DNA of 64,000 bases from Pseudomonas sp. W4I3 (GTDB lineage: Bacteria > Pseudomonadota > Gammaproteobacteria > Pseudomonadales > Pseudomonadaceae): NCBI RefSeq assembly GCF_030816195.1, contig NZ_JAUSXS010000001.1, positions 5,479,501 to 5,543,500 of the forward strand. The letters are read 5' to 3'. The notes beneath the pieces were generated by a model that saw only the letters and a program-made list of their open reading frames with translations, had not been told where the DNA came from and did no database searches. Within the stretch, counting starts at the first letter, position 1; every line of letters begins with the position of its first letter. The translations under genes were made by a program, and so were the position numbers. Positions 1 through 7,346 of the stretch are shown piece by piece.

Positions 1-2
1 CC

Positions 3-1103
3 GACGCGCCGAACGCCGTGTCGATGCTGGTCCGCCTGTCGATCGCCGCGCCTGTTACCGAAAAGGAACCTTACGCCAAACTCATCGAGCAACTCGGCGT
101 GGTGCCAGAGCCGGTGTATGGCGGGCAACTGCAGGACATGGCCGTGCCTGGCGTGGCCCCGGAGGGCAAGGTGCGGGTCGATTACACACCGGTGAACGTC
201 CAGTTCAAGGACGGTACGGTGGTCGAGTTGCGCAAGCCCGACCTGCAGATCACCCAGCTCGGCTATGGCCCGATGCACCCCGACACGCGTTTCTCTGCGC
301 GCATCGCTCCGCCGATGATCGGCCTGGGGCTGCTCGAAGCCATCAGCGACGCCGACATCCTGCGCAACACCGACCCGGAGACTGCTGACAGCGAAGCCAT
401 CGTCGGCCGGGCGAACCAGGTGTGGGATGACGCCGAGCAAAAAACCGTACTCGGTCGGTTTGGCTGGAAAGCCGGGCAACCCAACCTCAATCAACAAAAT
501 GTTCACGCGTTTTCTGGTGATATGGGCCTCACCACCTCCTTGAGACCCTTCGATGACTGCACCGACGCCCAAGTCGCCTGCAAACAGGCGCCCAACGGCA
601 ACGGCCCCGATGGCGAGCCGGAAGTCAGCGACAACATCCTGCGCCTGGTGCTGTTCTATACGCGTAACCTCGCCGTGCCGCTGCGCCGCGACGTCAACGC
701 TCCGCAGGTGCTGGCCGGCAAGAACCTGTTCTACCAGGCCGGTTGCCAGGGCTGTCACAAACCGACGTTCACCACGGCCGCCAACGCCGCTGAACCTGAA
801 CTGGCCAACCAGGTGATCCGCCCCTACAGCGATTTGCTGCTGCACGACATGGGCGAAGGGCTGGCCGACAACCGTACCGAATTCAAGGCCGGTGGCCGCG
901 ACTGGCGTACCCCGCCGTTGTGGGGCATCGGCCTGACGCAAGCCGTCAGTGGCCACACCCAGTTCCTGCATGACGGCCGCGCCCGCAACCTGCTCGAAGC
1001 CGTGCTCTGGCATGGCGGGCAAGCGCAAGCGGCGCAGCAGCATGTGTTGTCATTCGATGCCGAGCAGCGTGCCGCGTTGCTGGCGTTCCTGAATTCTCTA
1101 TAA
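3..1103 (+). CDS. Di-haem oxidoreductase (DUF1111 / thiol oxidoreductase family), 5' truncated by window edge
   Basis: The frame is open from the first bases of the window, so the N-terminus lies outside; about 366 residues remain of a family usually near 470. A c-type haem site CQGCH is visible in the C-terminal half (near 745), followed by the family-like stretch ending in a WHGG motif. The family is periplasmic and related to di-haem cytochrome c peroxidases; the first haem site would be in the missing part. It is 31 bp upstream of an imelysin lipoprotein and a DUF1513 gene, a Pseudomonas cluster associated with iron or metal handling. The exact redox substrate is unknown. Confidence 0.85.
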   Translation, partial: DAPNAVSMLVRLSIAAPVTEKEPYAKLIEQLGVVPEPVYGGQLQDMAVPGVAPEGKVRVDYTPVNVQFKDGTVVELRKPDLQITQLGYGPMHPDTRFSARIAPPMIGLGLLEAISDADILRNTDPETADSEAIVGRANQVWDDAEQKTVLGRFGWKAGQPNLNQQNVHAFSGDMGLTTSLRPFDDCTDAQVACKQAPNGNGPDGEPEVSDNILRLVLFYTRNLAVPLRRDVNAPQVLAGKNLFYQAGCQGCHKPTFTTAANAAEPELANQVIRPYSDLLLHDMGEGLADNRTEFKAGGRDWRTPPLWGIGLTQAVSGHTQFLHDGRARNLLEAVLWHGGQAQAAQQHVLSFDAEQRAALLAFLNSL

Positions 1104-1134
1104 GCTTTGCCCCAATTACTGAAGGGAGCTCGAC

Positions 1135-2199
1135 ATGTTCCGTCCCAAGTTGTTGTTCACCAGCCTGGCCGCCCTCGCCCTCGGCGCCTGCTCGCCCCAG
1201 GACCCGCAAGCGGTGACCTCGGCGGCCATCGCCAAGCAAGTCATCCTGCCGACCTACAGCCGTTGGGTTGAAGCCGACCGTCAACTGGCCGTCAGCGCCC
1301 TGGCCTACTGCCAGGGCAAGGAAAGCCTGGACACCGCCCGCGCCGACTTCCTCCACGCGCAGAAAGCCTGGGCCGAGCTGCAACCGCTGCTGATCGGCCC
1401 GCTGGCCGAGGGCAACCGTGCCTGGCAGGTGCAGTTCTGGCCGGACAAGAAGAACCTGGTAGGCCGCCAGGTCGAGCAACTGGTTGCCAGCCAGCCACAG
1501 ATCGACGGCGCCGCCCTCGCCAAATCCAGCGTGGTGGTGCAAGGCCTGTCGGCCTACGAATATATCCTCTACGACGCCAAGCCTGACGTTGCCGACGAAA
1601 CCCAGAAAGCCCGGTACTGCCCGCTGCTGATCGCCATCGGCGAGCGCCAGAAAGCCCTGGCCGAAGAGATCCTGGCCAGCTGGAACAGCACCGACGGCAT
1701 GCTGGCGCAGATGACCAAGTTCCCGAACCAGCGCTATGCCGATTCCCACGAAGCCATCGCTGACCTGCTGCGCGTGCAAGTGACCGCCCTGGACACCCTG
1801 AAGAAAAAACTCGGCACGCCGATGGGCCGCCAGACCAAGGGCATCCCGCAACCGTTCCAGGCCGATGCCTGGCGCAGCCAGTCGTCGCTGCAAAGCCTTG
1901 AAGCCAGCCTCGCGGCCGCCCAGACCGTTTGGGTGGGTGTGGACAACAAAGGCTTGCGCGGTCTGCTGCCGGCAGAGCAGAAAGCCCTGGCCGAAAAGAT
2001 CGACGCCGCGTATGCCGCGTCGCTGAAACTGTTCGCCAGCAACCAGCGTTCCCTCAACGAACTGTTGAACGATGACGCCGGGCGCCAGCAACTCAACGAT
2101 CTCTACGACAGCCTCAACGTGGTCCATCGCCTGCATGAAGGCGAGCTGGCCAAGGCGCTGGGGATCCAACTGGGCTTCAATGCCAACGACGGTGACTGA
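1135..2199 (+). CDS. Imelysin-family periplasmic lipoprotein (peptidase M75-like, EfeO-related)
   Basis: 354 residues. The N-terminus is a lipoprotein signal with lipobox LGAC, so Cys20 is the likely lipidated residue. The body is helix-rich and matches the imelysin/IrpA fold, including a GLSAYEYILYD segment in place of the family GxHxxE-type signature. Imelysins are thought to bind metal, often iron, in the periplasm rather than act as peptidases. The ATG has a clear AAGGGAG ribosome-binding site. The next gene overlaps the stop by ATGA, indicating translational coupling with the DUF1513 protein. Confidence 0.9.
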   Translation: MFRPKLLFTSLAALALGACSPQDPQAVTSAAIAKQVILPTYSRWVEADRQLAVSALAYCQGKESLDTARADFLHAQKAWAELQPLLIGPLAEGNRAWQVQFWPDKKNLVGRQVEQLVASQPQIDGAALAKSSVVVQGLSAYEYILYDAKPDVADETQKARYCPLLIAIGERQKALAEEILASWNSTDGMLAQMTKFPNQRYADSHEAIADLLRVQVTALDTLKKKLGTPMGRQTKGIPQPFQADAWRSQSSLQSLEASLAAAQTVWVGVDNKGLRGLLPAEQKALAEKIDAAYAASLKLFASNQRSLNELLNDDAGRQQLNDLYDSLNVVHRLHEGELAKALGIQLGFNANDGD

Positions 2200-3314
2200 T
2201 GATGCTCAGGCGACAGGCTTTGGCGGTTGGCAGCGTGCTGCTCAGCGCACTCACGCTGGGTGGCTGGACGCTGTTCAAAGGTAATGGCGCTTCACAAAGC
2301 AAGCACGGTCCGTTGCTGCTGTCGGCGCGTGACGATGCCGACGGCAAGCACTACGCCGTAGGTTATCGGCTGGACGGCAAGCAGGTGTTCGCCACTCAGG
2401 TCGGCCAGCGCTGCCACGACATCATCAACCACCCGACGCTGCCGATTGCGCTGTTCGTCGCCCGCCGCCCGGGCACCGAGAGTTACCTGGTCGACCTGCG
2501 TGATGGCGCACTGCTGCAAACCATTACCTCCAACGCCAACCGCCACTTCTATGGACACGCCGTGATCCACAAAGACGGTGAATGGCTGTACGCCACCGAG
2601 AACGACACGTCGGACCCCGGCCGTGGTTTGCTCGGGGTGTACCGGTTCGAAGGCGAGCGGCTGGTGCACAGCGGGGAACTGTCGACCCATGGCATCGGCC
2701 CGCATCAGGTGTCATGGATGCCCGATGGCGAAACCCTGGTGGTGGCCAACGGCGGCATTCGCACCGAAGCCGAAAGCCGCGTGGAGATGAACCTCAACGC
2801 CATGGAACCGAGCCTGGTGCTGATGCACCGCGACGGCAGCCTGATCAGCAAGGAAACCCTGGGCCAGCAAATGAACAGCGTGCGCCACATGGGGATCGCC
2901 AGCGATGGCACCATTCTCACCGGGCAGCAGTTCATGGGGCCGTCCCAGGAACGTTCCGAATTGCTCGCGATCAAGCGTCCGGGCCAGCCGTTCGTGGCTT
3001 TCCCGGTGGCCGATGAGCAGTTGCAGGCGATGGGTCACTACACCGCCAGCGTCGCGGTGCACAGCGAGCTGCGGCTGGTGGCGCTGACAGCACCGCGTGG
3101 CAACCGGTTGTTTATCTGGGACATGGACAGCGGCGAACTGCGCCTGGATGGGCCCTTGCCAGACTGTGCCGGTGTGGGCGCGGTGGCGGACGGGTTTGTT
3201 GTGACGTCAGGCCAGGGGCGCTGCCGGTTCTACGATTGCCGCCAGGAAAAATTGCTCGCGCAGCCGCTGGAATTGCCGGCGGGGTTTTGGGATAACCACC
3301 TGCATCTGGTCTGA
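2199..3314 (+). CDS. DUF1513 domain-containing periplasmic protein (beta-propeller-like)
   Basis: 371 residues. The N-terminus MMLRRQALAVGSVLLSAL has a twin arginine followed by a hydrophobic stretch, suggesting Tat or Sec export. Regular repeats of the kind H-x-V/W-x-x-D-G-E-x-L-x-V-A-N (for example PDGETLVVANGG) suggest a propeller fold. The start overlaps the preceding stop (ATGATG at 2199; the second ATG is also possible). DUF1513 proteins accompany imelysin and di-haem oxidoreductase genes; the biochemical role is not established. A strong hairpin terminator follows the gene. Confidence 0.88.
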   Translation: MMLRRQALAVGSVLLSALTLGGWTLFKGNGASQSKHGPLLLSARDDADGKHYAVGYRLDGKQVFATQVGQRCHDIINHPTLPIALFVARRPGTESYLVDLRDGALLQTITSNANRHFYGHAVIHKDGEWLYATENDTSDPGRGLLGVYRFEGERLVHSGELSTHGIGPHQVSWMPDGETLVVANGGIRTEAESRVEMNLNAMEPSLVLMHRDGSLISKETLGQQMNSVRHMGIASDGTILTGQQFMGPSQERSELLAIKRPGQPFVAFPVADEQLQAMGHYTASVAVHSELRLVALTAPRGNRLFIWDMDSGELRLDGPLPDCAGVGAVADGFVVTSGQGRCRFYDCRQEKLLAQPLELPAGFWDNHLHLV

Positions 3315-3325
3315 TTCCCGATTGC

Positions 3326-3358
3326 AAAAAAAAGGGCCTCGCATCGCAAGGCCCTTTC
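3326..3358. terminator. Bidirectional rho-independent terminator
   Basis: A run of A, a perfect AAAGGGCC/GGCCCTTT stem around CTCGCATCGCA, then T-rich sequence. It lies between the convergent DUF1513 gene and the 3376-5004 operon and can serve both. Confidence 0.85.
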
Positions 3359-3375
3359 CGGGGGTTTCAATCGTT

Positions 3376-3603
3376 TCAACTTTGCGGCCTCATCGCCTGA
3401 GACATCCCGAACATGAACAAAAGCAGCTCATGATCGGGTTTGGCCGCCACACTGACCTTGGCGATACGTGGCTGCAGGCATTGCCCACCGCCCTGCACCG
3501 CACTGAGTACCTGTGTGCGAGGCTGTTCCCACGCGGCCAGGGCCAGGGCTGCAATGCCCAATGCCCCGACCAGGAACAAACCTCGTGCTATTTCTAGCTT
3601 CAT
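3376..3603 (-). CDS. Small single-pass membrane protein of unknown function
   Basis: 75 residues beginning MKLEIARGLFLVGALGIAAL, one hydrophobic N-terminal segment (about residues 6-26) that may be a signal anchor, then a polar tail with one Cys. The ATG at 3603 overlaps the stop of the kinase gene by four bases (ATGA), which fixes the start and argues for coupled translation. In P. aeruginosa a small unknown gene occupies the same place beside inaA. No family function can be assigned. Confidence 0.7.
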   Translation of the reverse strand: MKLEIARGLFLVGALGIAALALAAWEQPRTQVLSAVQGGGQCLQPRIAKVSVAAKPDHELLLFMFGMSQAMRPQS

Positions 3604-4319
3604 CTGGATAAACCCTTGATAGCGCTGCCAAACGCCGTCTCGTAAAAGTAGCTGAGTTTCTTCCAGTCGGTATCGTTCCACGACGAATGGCGGCGCAATT
3701 GCAGCATGTCATGGGAGGCGGCCCGATAAGCGGTCAGACGCTGGCGGCATTTTTCAAAGTCCAGCAGCGCCACTTCCACGTTCACCGCGTCACCTTCGCC
3801 GGTAACCCGTACGAAGATATGCTTGATGTACAGGCAACCATGCTGCCAGCGCCCCTTGTGCATGCGCGCCAGGGTGCCGGCCAGTTCCTTGAGCACGCGT
3901 TCATGCACCTCTTCACCGTATTGCTCACGGCCGCCGGCGGCGTACCAGTTTTCAATCTCGTCGAAACCGTCCAGCGAAGCGGTGACCAGCAGGGCCTTCC
4001 ACTGATGCTCCGGGTCGCGTCGCGCCTCGCAGAACACCAACTCCGGCACGCGTACATCCAGCAAGCGCAAGCCCTTGAGGGCATCGCGCTCACGCAACAC
4101 GGTCGGACGCCCAAACGGATGCAACCAGCTGCGGTAGATGTGTCCGGTCTGGCGCTTGCAATAGAGCAAGCGCCCATTGGGACTGACCACCCGCTGCACG
4201 CCACTCTCACCGCCACGCCGACGATTGGGCTCTTCAACCCATTCACCCTGCTGACGCCAGAAAAAATCAAATCGTTCTTCGGGAGCTACATGACTGCCTA
4301 CTACGCACTCAACTGCCAT
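3600..4319 (-). CDS. inaA: Lipopolysaccharide kinase InaA/WapQ family protein
   Basis: 239 residues from the ATG at 4319; the frame extends further upstream, but that part overlaps the methyltransferase end and does not look like the family. Protein-kinase-like features include LARMHKGRWQHGCLYIKHIF (catalytic loop region, HG-x-x-x-x-H replacing the usual HxD pattern) and LLDFEKCR (the DFG-equivalent Asp). WaaP/WapQ-type kinases phosphorylate core heptoses or Kdo of LPS at the inner membrane. It lies 4 bp after the methyltransferase in the operon downstream of colS. In P. fluorescens WCS365 this pair (orf222-wapQ) is reported to be controlled by ColRS. Confidence 0.88.
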   Translation of the reverse strand: MAVECVVGSHVAPEERFDFFWRQQGEWVEEPNRRRGGESGVQRVVSPNGRLLYCKRQTGHIYRSWLHPFGRPTVLRERDALKGLRLLDVRVPELVFCEARRDPEHQWKALLVTASLDGFDEIENWYAAGGREQYGEEVHERVLKELAGTLARMHKGRWQHGCLYIKHIFVRVTGEGDAVNVEVALLDFEKCRQRLTAYRAASHDMLQLRRHSSWNDTDWKKLSYFYETAFGSAIKGLSR

Positions 4320-4323
4320 CCTG

Positions 4324-5004
4324 TTACCTCTTACGCAATACATAAACTCGCCACATGGCGTAGAGCGGCATGAAGTCCAGAGACTCCTGAACTCGGAAAC
4401 CGGCCTGCTCGAATTCTGCCTCGACAGTAGCAGCCGGTAACACAAACCGGTTTTGGTAACCTTCCTGCTCACCTTTCTTGCGACGACGCACTTCGGCGCG
4501 CTTGCGCTTCCAGGCCTTGAAATTGCCGTCCACCCAGAGCGACATAATCACGCTGTCGCGGGTAACACGTTGAAACTCACGCAGTATTGTCATTCTGTGC
4601 GCAGGGTCACCGATGTGGTGCATCAAGCGCATGCAGAAAATACTGTCGACCGAATTATCTGGCAAATCGATATCAAAGGCGGATGTCTGCAAAGGGCGTA
4701 CCCGTTTCACCACATCCGCTGGTTGAGCCACCGTGGCGACTTTCAACATCGACGCCGAATTGTCGGCCCCGATAATCACGCGGTTGGGTTTCTCGGCCAG
4801 CAACGGCCAGAACCGACCGGCGCCACACGGCAGGTCGAGCACCAGACCCGGCTCACCGGCCATGGCCAGCGCACCGCGCGCCAGTTGCTCGTCGCGCTTG
4901 TGGGACAACCGGCGAGCCAGGTTGTCCTGATGCTTGAGCAAATATTGCTGCGCGTGTTGATCGTCGTACTTTTCTGAGAATTCCAACTTGATCGGGGAAG
5001 GCAT
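4324..5004 (-). CDS. Class I SAM-dependent methyltransferase (orf222-like)
   Basis: 226 residues. The SAM-binding motif I is VLDLPCGAGRFWPLL (about residues 56-70), followed by acidic GADNS motif II and MRLMHHIGD later in the Rossmann fold. The C-terminus is basic (KAWKRKRAEVRRRKKGEQ). It is the first gene of the three-gene operon with the LPS kinase; the family member beside colRS in P. fluorescens was named orf222. The substrate is unknown, but the context suggests an outer-membrane or LPS component. A promoter and candidate ColR box lie just upstream. Confidence 0.88.
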   Translation of the reverse strand: MPSPIKLEFSEKYDDQHAQQYLLKHQDNLARRLSHKRDEQLARGALAMAGEPGLVLDLPCGAGRFWPLLAEKPNRVIIGADNSASMLKVATVAQPADVVKRVRPLQTSAFDIDLPDNSVDSIFCMRLMHHIGDPAHRMTILREFQRVTRDSVIMSLWVDGNFKAWKRKRAEVRRRKKGEQEGYQNRFVLPAATVEAEFEQAGFRVQESLDFMPLYAMWRVYVLRKR

Positions 5005-5036
5005 CTTACGTCTCCGGTAACTGATGCCTACAACCC

Positions 5037-5087
5037 TATGCAGAGAACTGTGATGAACAAGTCAACTCATTGTGAAAAACTTGTCCT
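5037..5087 (-). promoter_or_regulatory. Candidate ColR-controlled promoter of the methyltransferase-inaA operon
   Basis: On the minus strand, AGGACAAGTTTTTCAC (5087-5072) matches the core of the published ColR box (A-C/G spaced before TTTTT-C/G-AC) with mismatches in the outer pyrimidines. Six bases downstream is a -35 TTGACT (5065-5060), then 17 bases and a -10-like TGCATA (5042-5037). Placement just upstream of the -35 fits an OmpR-type activator. Confidence 0.55.
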
Positions 5088-5192
5088 GTCTAATCTCATA
5101 CATTTCAAGACTTTACAGAAACATTTAGTAGCACCGGGCCATCTTCGCTGAAAAGAACGCAACGTGCAGCAGCAAACTGACAGACTGAACGG

Positions 5193-6473
5193 TCAGGTTT
5201 TGACCCGGCCCAGTTCGACATGAAAACGGCAGCCATTGGGCTCCATGGTGCTCAACGTCACGCTCCAGCCTTGGCTTTCACAGATACGCTGCACCAGCGA
5301 CAAGCCGAGCCCCAAGCCGTCGCCGCGCTTCTCGCTGCCGCGCACGAACGGCTCGAACATCGCCTCGCGCTTGTCTTCAGGAATGCCCACCCCGGAATCT
5401 TCCACCACAAAGCCGCTCGGCTCCAGGGTGAGGCGGATGAAGCCCTGCTCGGTGTAATGCAGTGCATTGCGCAACAGGTTGCCCATTACGGCGTGCAGGA
5501 ACGTGGTGTTGTAGCGCGTGTCCAGCGGGTTGCCAGGGCAATAGATCAATTCCAGGCCTTTTTGCTCGATGGGCCCGCGCCAGATCCCGAGCAGGTCCTC
5601 GGCGACCTGTGTCAGGTTGACCTGGGCCGACATGGCGGCATCGTCGTGTTTGGCGCGGGCCAGCATCAGGAAGGTCTGTACCAGTTCGCGCATTTCTTCA
5701 CAGGCCCGGGCGATACGCAGGACCTGGTTGCGACCCCGTTGATCGATAGCCGGGTTCTCCAGCAGCAGCTCACAGGAACTGGCCAACACCATCAGCGGTG
5801 TGCGCAGTTCATGGCTTACATCGCTGGTAAACAGCTGTTCGCGAGACAGCGCCTGGCGCAAGCGACCCAGCGTGGCATCGAATGCCACCGCCAACTCGCC
5901 CACTTCATCGGCCGCATAATCCGGCGCCAACGGCGGTGCAAGTCCCAGCAGTTGGTCGCGATGGCGCACCTGACGCGCCAGCCTTACCACCGGCGCCATC
6001 ACCCTGCGCGCCAGCACCCACCCCAGAAAGACCGCCAACGCCAGGCTGAGCACGAAGCCCACCAGCACCACGGCAAACAGGACGCGCTCGCGCTCTTCGA
6101 AATCGCTCTGGTCCTGCAGCAGCACATAGCGCCGCCCGTCGATCACTTCGACCATGGCGTGGTACGACAGCGACTCGCGAAACACTTCATGAAAGCCTGG
6201 GTCCAGATGGCGCAAGTCCTTGGGCAGTTCGAAATCGCCGGGGCCGCCGCTGAAATAGAACAACTGGTCAGGCTCGGGCCGGTGTCGCCAGTCTTCCATG
6301 CTGTCCATCAAGAGCAGGCGTTGCAGGTCACCGCCCAGGCCCGCCGAAATCAACTTCTCTTCCACCAGGTGCACCGTCGCGACGATGCCCATGGCGAAGG
6401 CCCCCGCCACCAACGCGCTCATCAACGCAAAGGCAATGATGATCCGCTGGGCAAGGCTTTGCTTAAACTCCAT
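5193..6473 (-). CDS. colS: ColS sensor histidine kinase
   Basis: 426 residues from the ATG at 6473, which overlaps the colR end by 11 bp; an upstream in-frame extension to 6503 is unlikely. TM1 is residues 10-34 and TM2 131-153, flanking a short periplasmic sensor. That sensor keeps His35, Glu38, Glu96 and the Glu126-x-x-Glu129 (ExxE) motif implicated in zinc/iron sensing by P. putida ColS. A HAMP-like linker precedes the HisKA box VSHELRTP (His221), an N box NLLRNALHY, and the ATP-lid motifs VEDSGVGIP and GDGLGLGLS. It phosphorylates ColR in response to excess metals and supports envelope integrity and root colonisation. Confidence 0.95.
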   Translation of the reverse strand: MEFKQSLAQRIIIAFALMSALVAGAFAMGIVATVHLVEEKLISAGLGGDLQRLLLMDSMEDWRHRPEPDQLFYFSGGPGDFELPKDLRHLDPGFHEVFRESLSYHAMVEVIDGRRYVLLQDQSDFEERERVLFAVVLVGFVLSLALAVFLGWVLARRVMAPVVRLARQVRHRDQLLGLAPPLAPDYAADEVGELAVAFDATLGRLRQALSREQLFTSDVSHELRTPLMVLASSCELLLENPAIDQRGRNQVLRIARACEEMRELVQTFLMLARAKHDDAAMSAQVNLTQVAEDLLGIWRGPIEQKGLELIYCPGNPLDTRYNTTFLHAVMGNLLRNALHYTEQGFIRLTLEPSGFVVEDSGVGIPEDKREAMFEPFVRGSEKRGDGLGLGLSLVQRICESQGWSVTLSTMEPNGCRFHVELGRVKT

Positions 6474-7146
6474 CACGGCCCTCGGCCAGGCGATAGCCCA
6501 CACCGTGCACCGTTTGCAGCAGCGGCTTGGCGAAGGGCTTGTCGATCACTTGGCGCAATTGGTGAACGTGGCTGCGCAGGCTGTCGCTGTCCGGGCAATC
6601 GTCGCCCCACAAGGCTTCTTCGAGGATTTCGCGGCGCAATACGTGCGGGCTTTTCTGCATCAACACCGCCAGCAGCTTCAGGCCGACCGGGTTGAGCTTG
6701 AGCAGGCGCCCTTCGCGCGTGACCTCCAGGGTATCGAGGTCGTAGTTCAGGTCACCCACCTGCAAGGCACGACGCCCGCCACCCTGGGCACGGCGCAGCA
6801 CCGCTTCGATACGCGCGGCCAGTTCGGACAAGGCGAACGGCTTGAGCAGGTAATCATCGGCCCCGGACTTGAAGCCCTGCAGCCGGTCGTCCAGTTGGTC
6901 GCGGGCGGTGAGCATGATCACCGGCGTGTCGCGCCGCGCGTCTTCGCGCAGGCGTTTGCACAGGGTGTAACCATCGATCCCCGGCAGCATGATGTCGAGC
7001 ACGATCAAGTCGTAGTGCTCGGTGGCGGCCAGGTGCAGGCCCGACAAACCGTCCTGCGCACAGTCCACTGTGTAGCCTTTTAGCCCCAGGTAATCGGCCA
7101 GGTTGGCCAGAATATCGCGGTTGTCTTCAACCAATAAAATTCGCAT
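6463..7146 (-). CDS. colR: ColR response regulator (OmpR family)
   Basis: 227 residues. Receiver domain with phospho-acceptor Asp51 in LIVLDIMLPG, acidic pocket near residues 7-8 and the Lys of LLKPF at about 101. The C-terminal winged helix includes SDSLRSHVHQLRQVIDKPF, a DNA-recognition region typical of OmpR/PhoB proteins, and ends with GVGYRLAE. It is first in the operon with colS overlapping its stop. ColR activates envelope-protective genes by binding a T-rich box; two candidate boxes are visible on either side of this locus. Confidence 0.95.
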   Translation of the reverse strand: MRILLVEDNRDILANLADYLGLKGYTVDCAQDGLSGLHLAATEHYDLIVLDIMLPGIDGYTLCKRLREDARRDTPVIMLTARDQLDDRLQGFKSGADDYLLKPFALSELAARIEAVLRRAQGGGRRALQVGDLNYDLDTLEVTREGRLLKLNPVGLKLLAVLMQKSPHVLRREILEEALWGDDCPDSDSLRSHVHQLRQVIDKPFAKPLLQTVHGVGYRLAEGRDGV

Positions 7147-7263
7147 GGGCAGTGTCTCCGTACGCGGTAACGGCCGTGTTGGCTCGCGCAGCTTAAGGCC
7201 AAGTGTCGCTCAGGGATAGACCCGCAGGGCCCGTCGATAAAGGTTTTCAACTGATTATTCAGC

Positions 7264-7279
7264 TGAACGAGTTTTTCAC
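7264..7279 (+). promoter_or_regulatory. Candidate ColR box upstream of the LtaS/OpgB-like gene
   Basis: TGAACGAGTTTTTCAC shares the string AC-N-AGTTTTTCAC with the box before the methyltransferase operon. It lies in the 200-bp divergent region between colR and 7347, oriented towards the transferase. No convincing -10 is seen at a fixed spacing, so the site rests on sequence sharing and context. Confidence 0.5.
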
Positions 7280-7346
7280 TATAGCTTCACAAACTGACTA
7301 CAGTGTCAGCGTGAAGATCGCCCCCATTGATAAAAGGAAATTGGAC

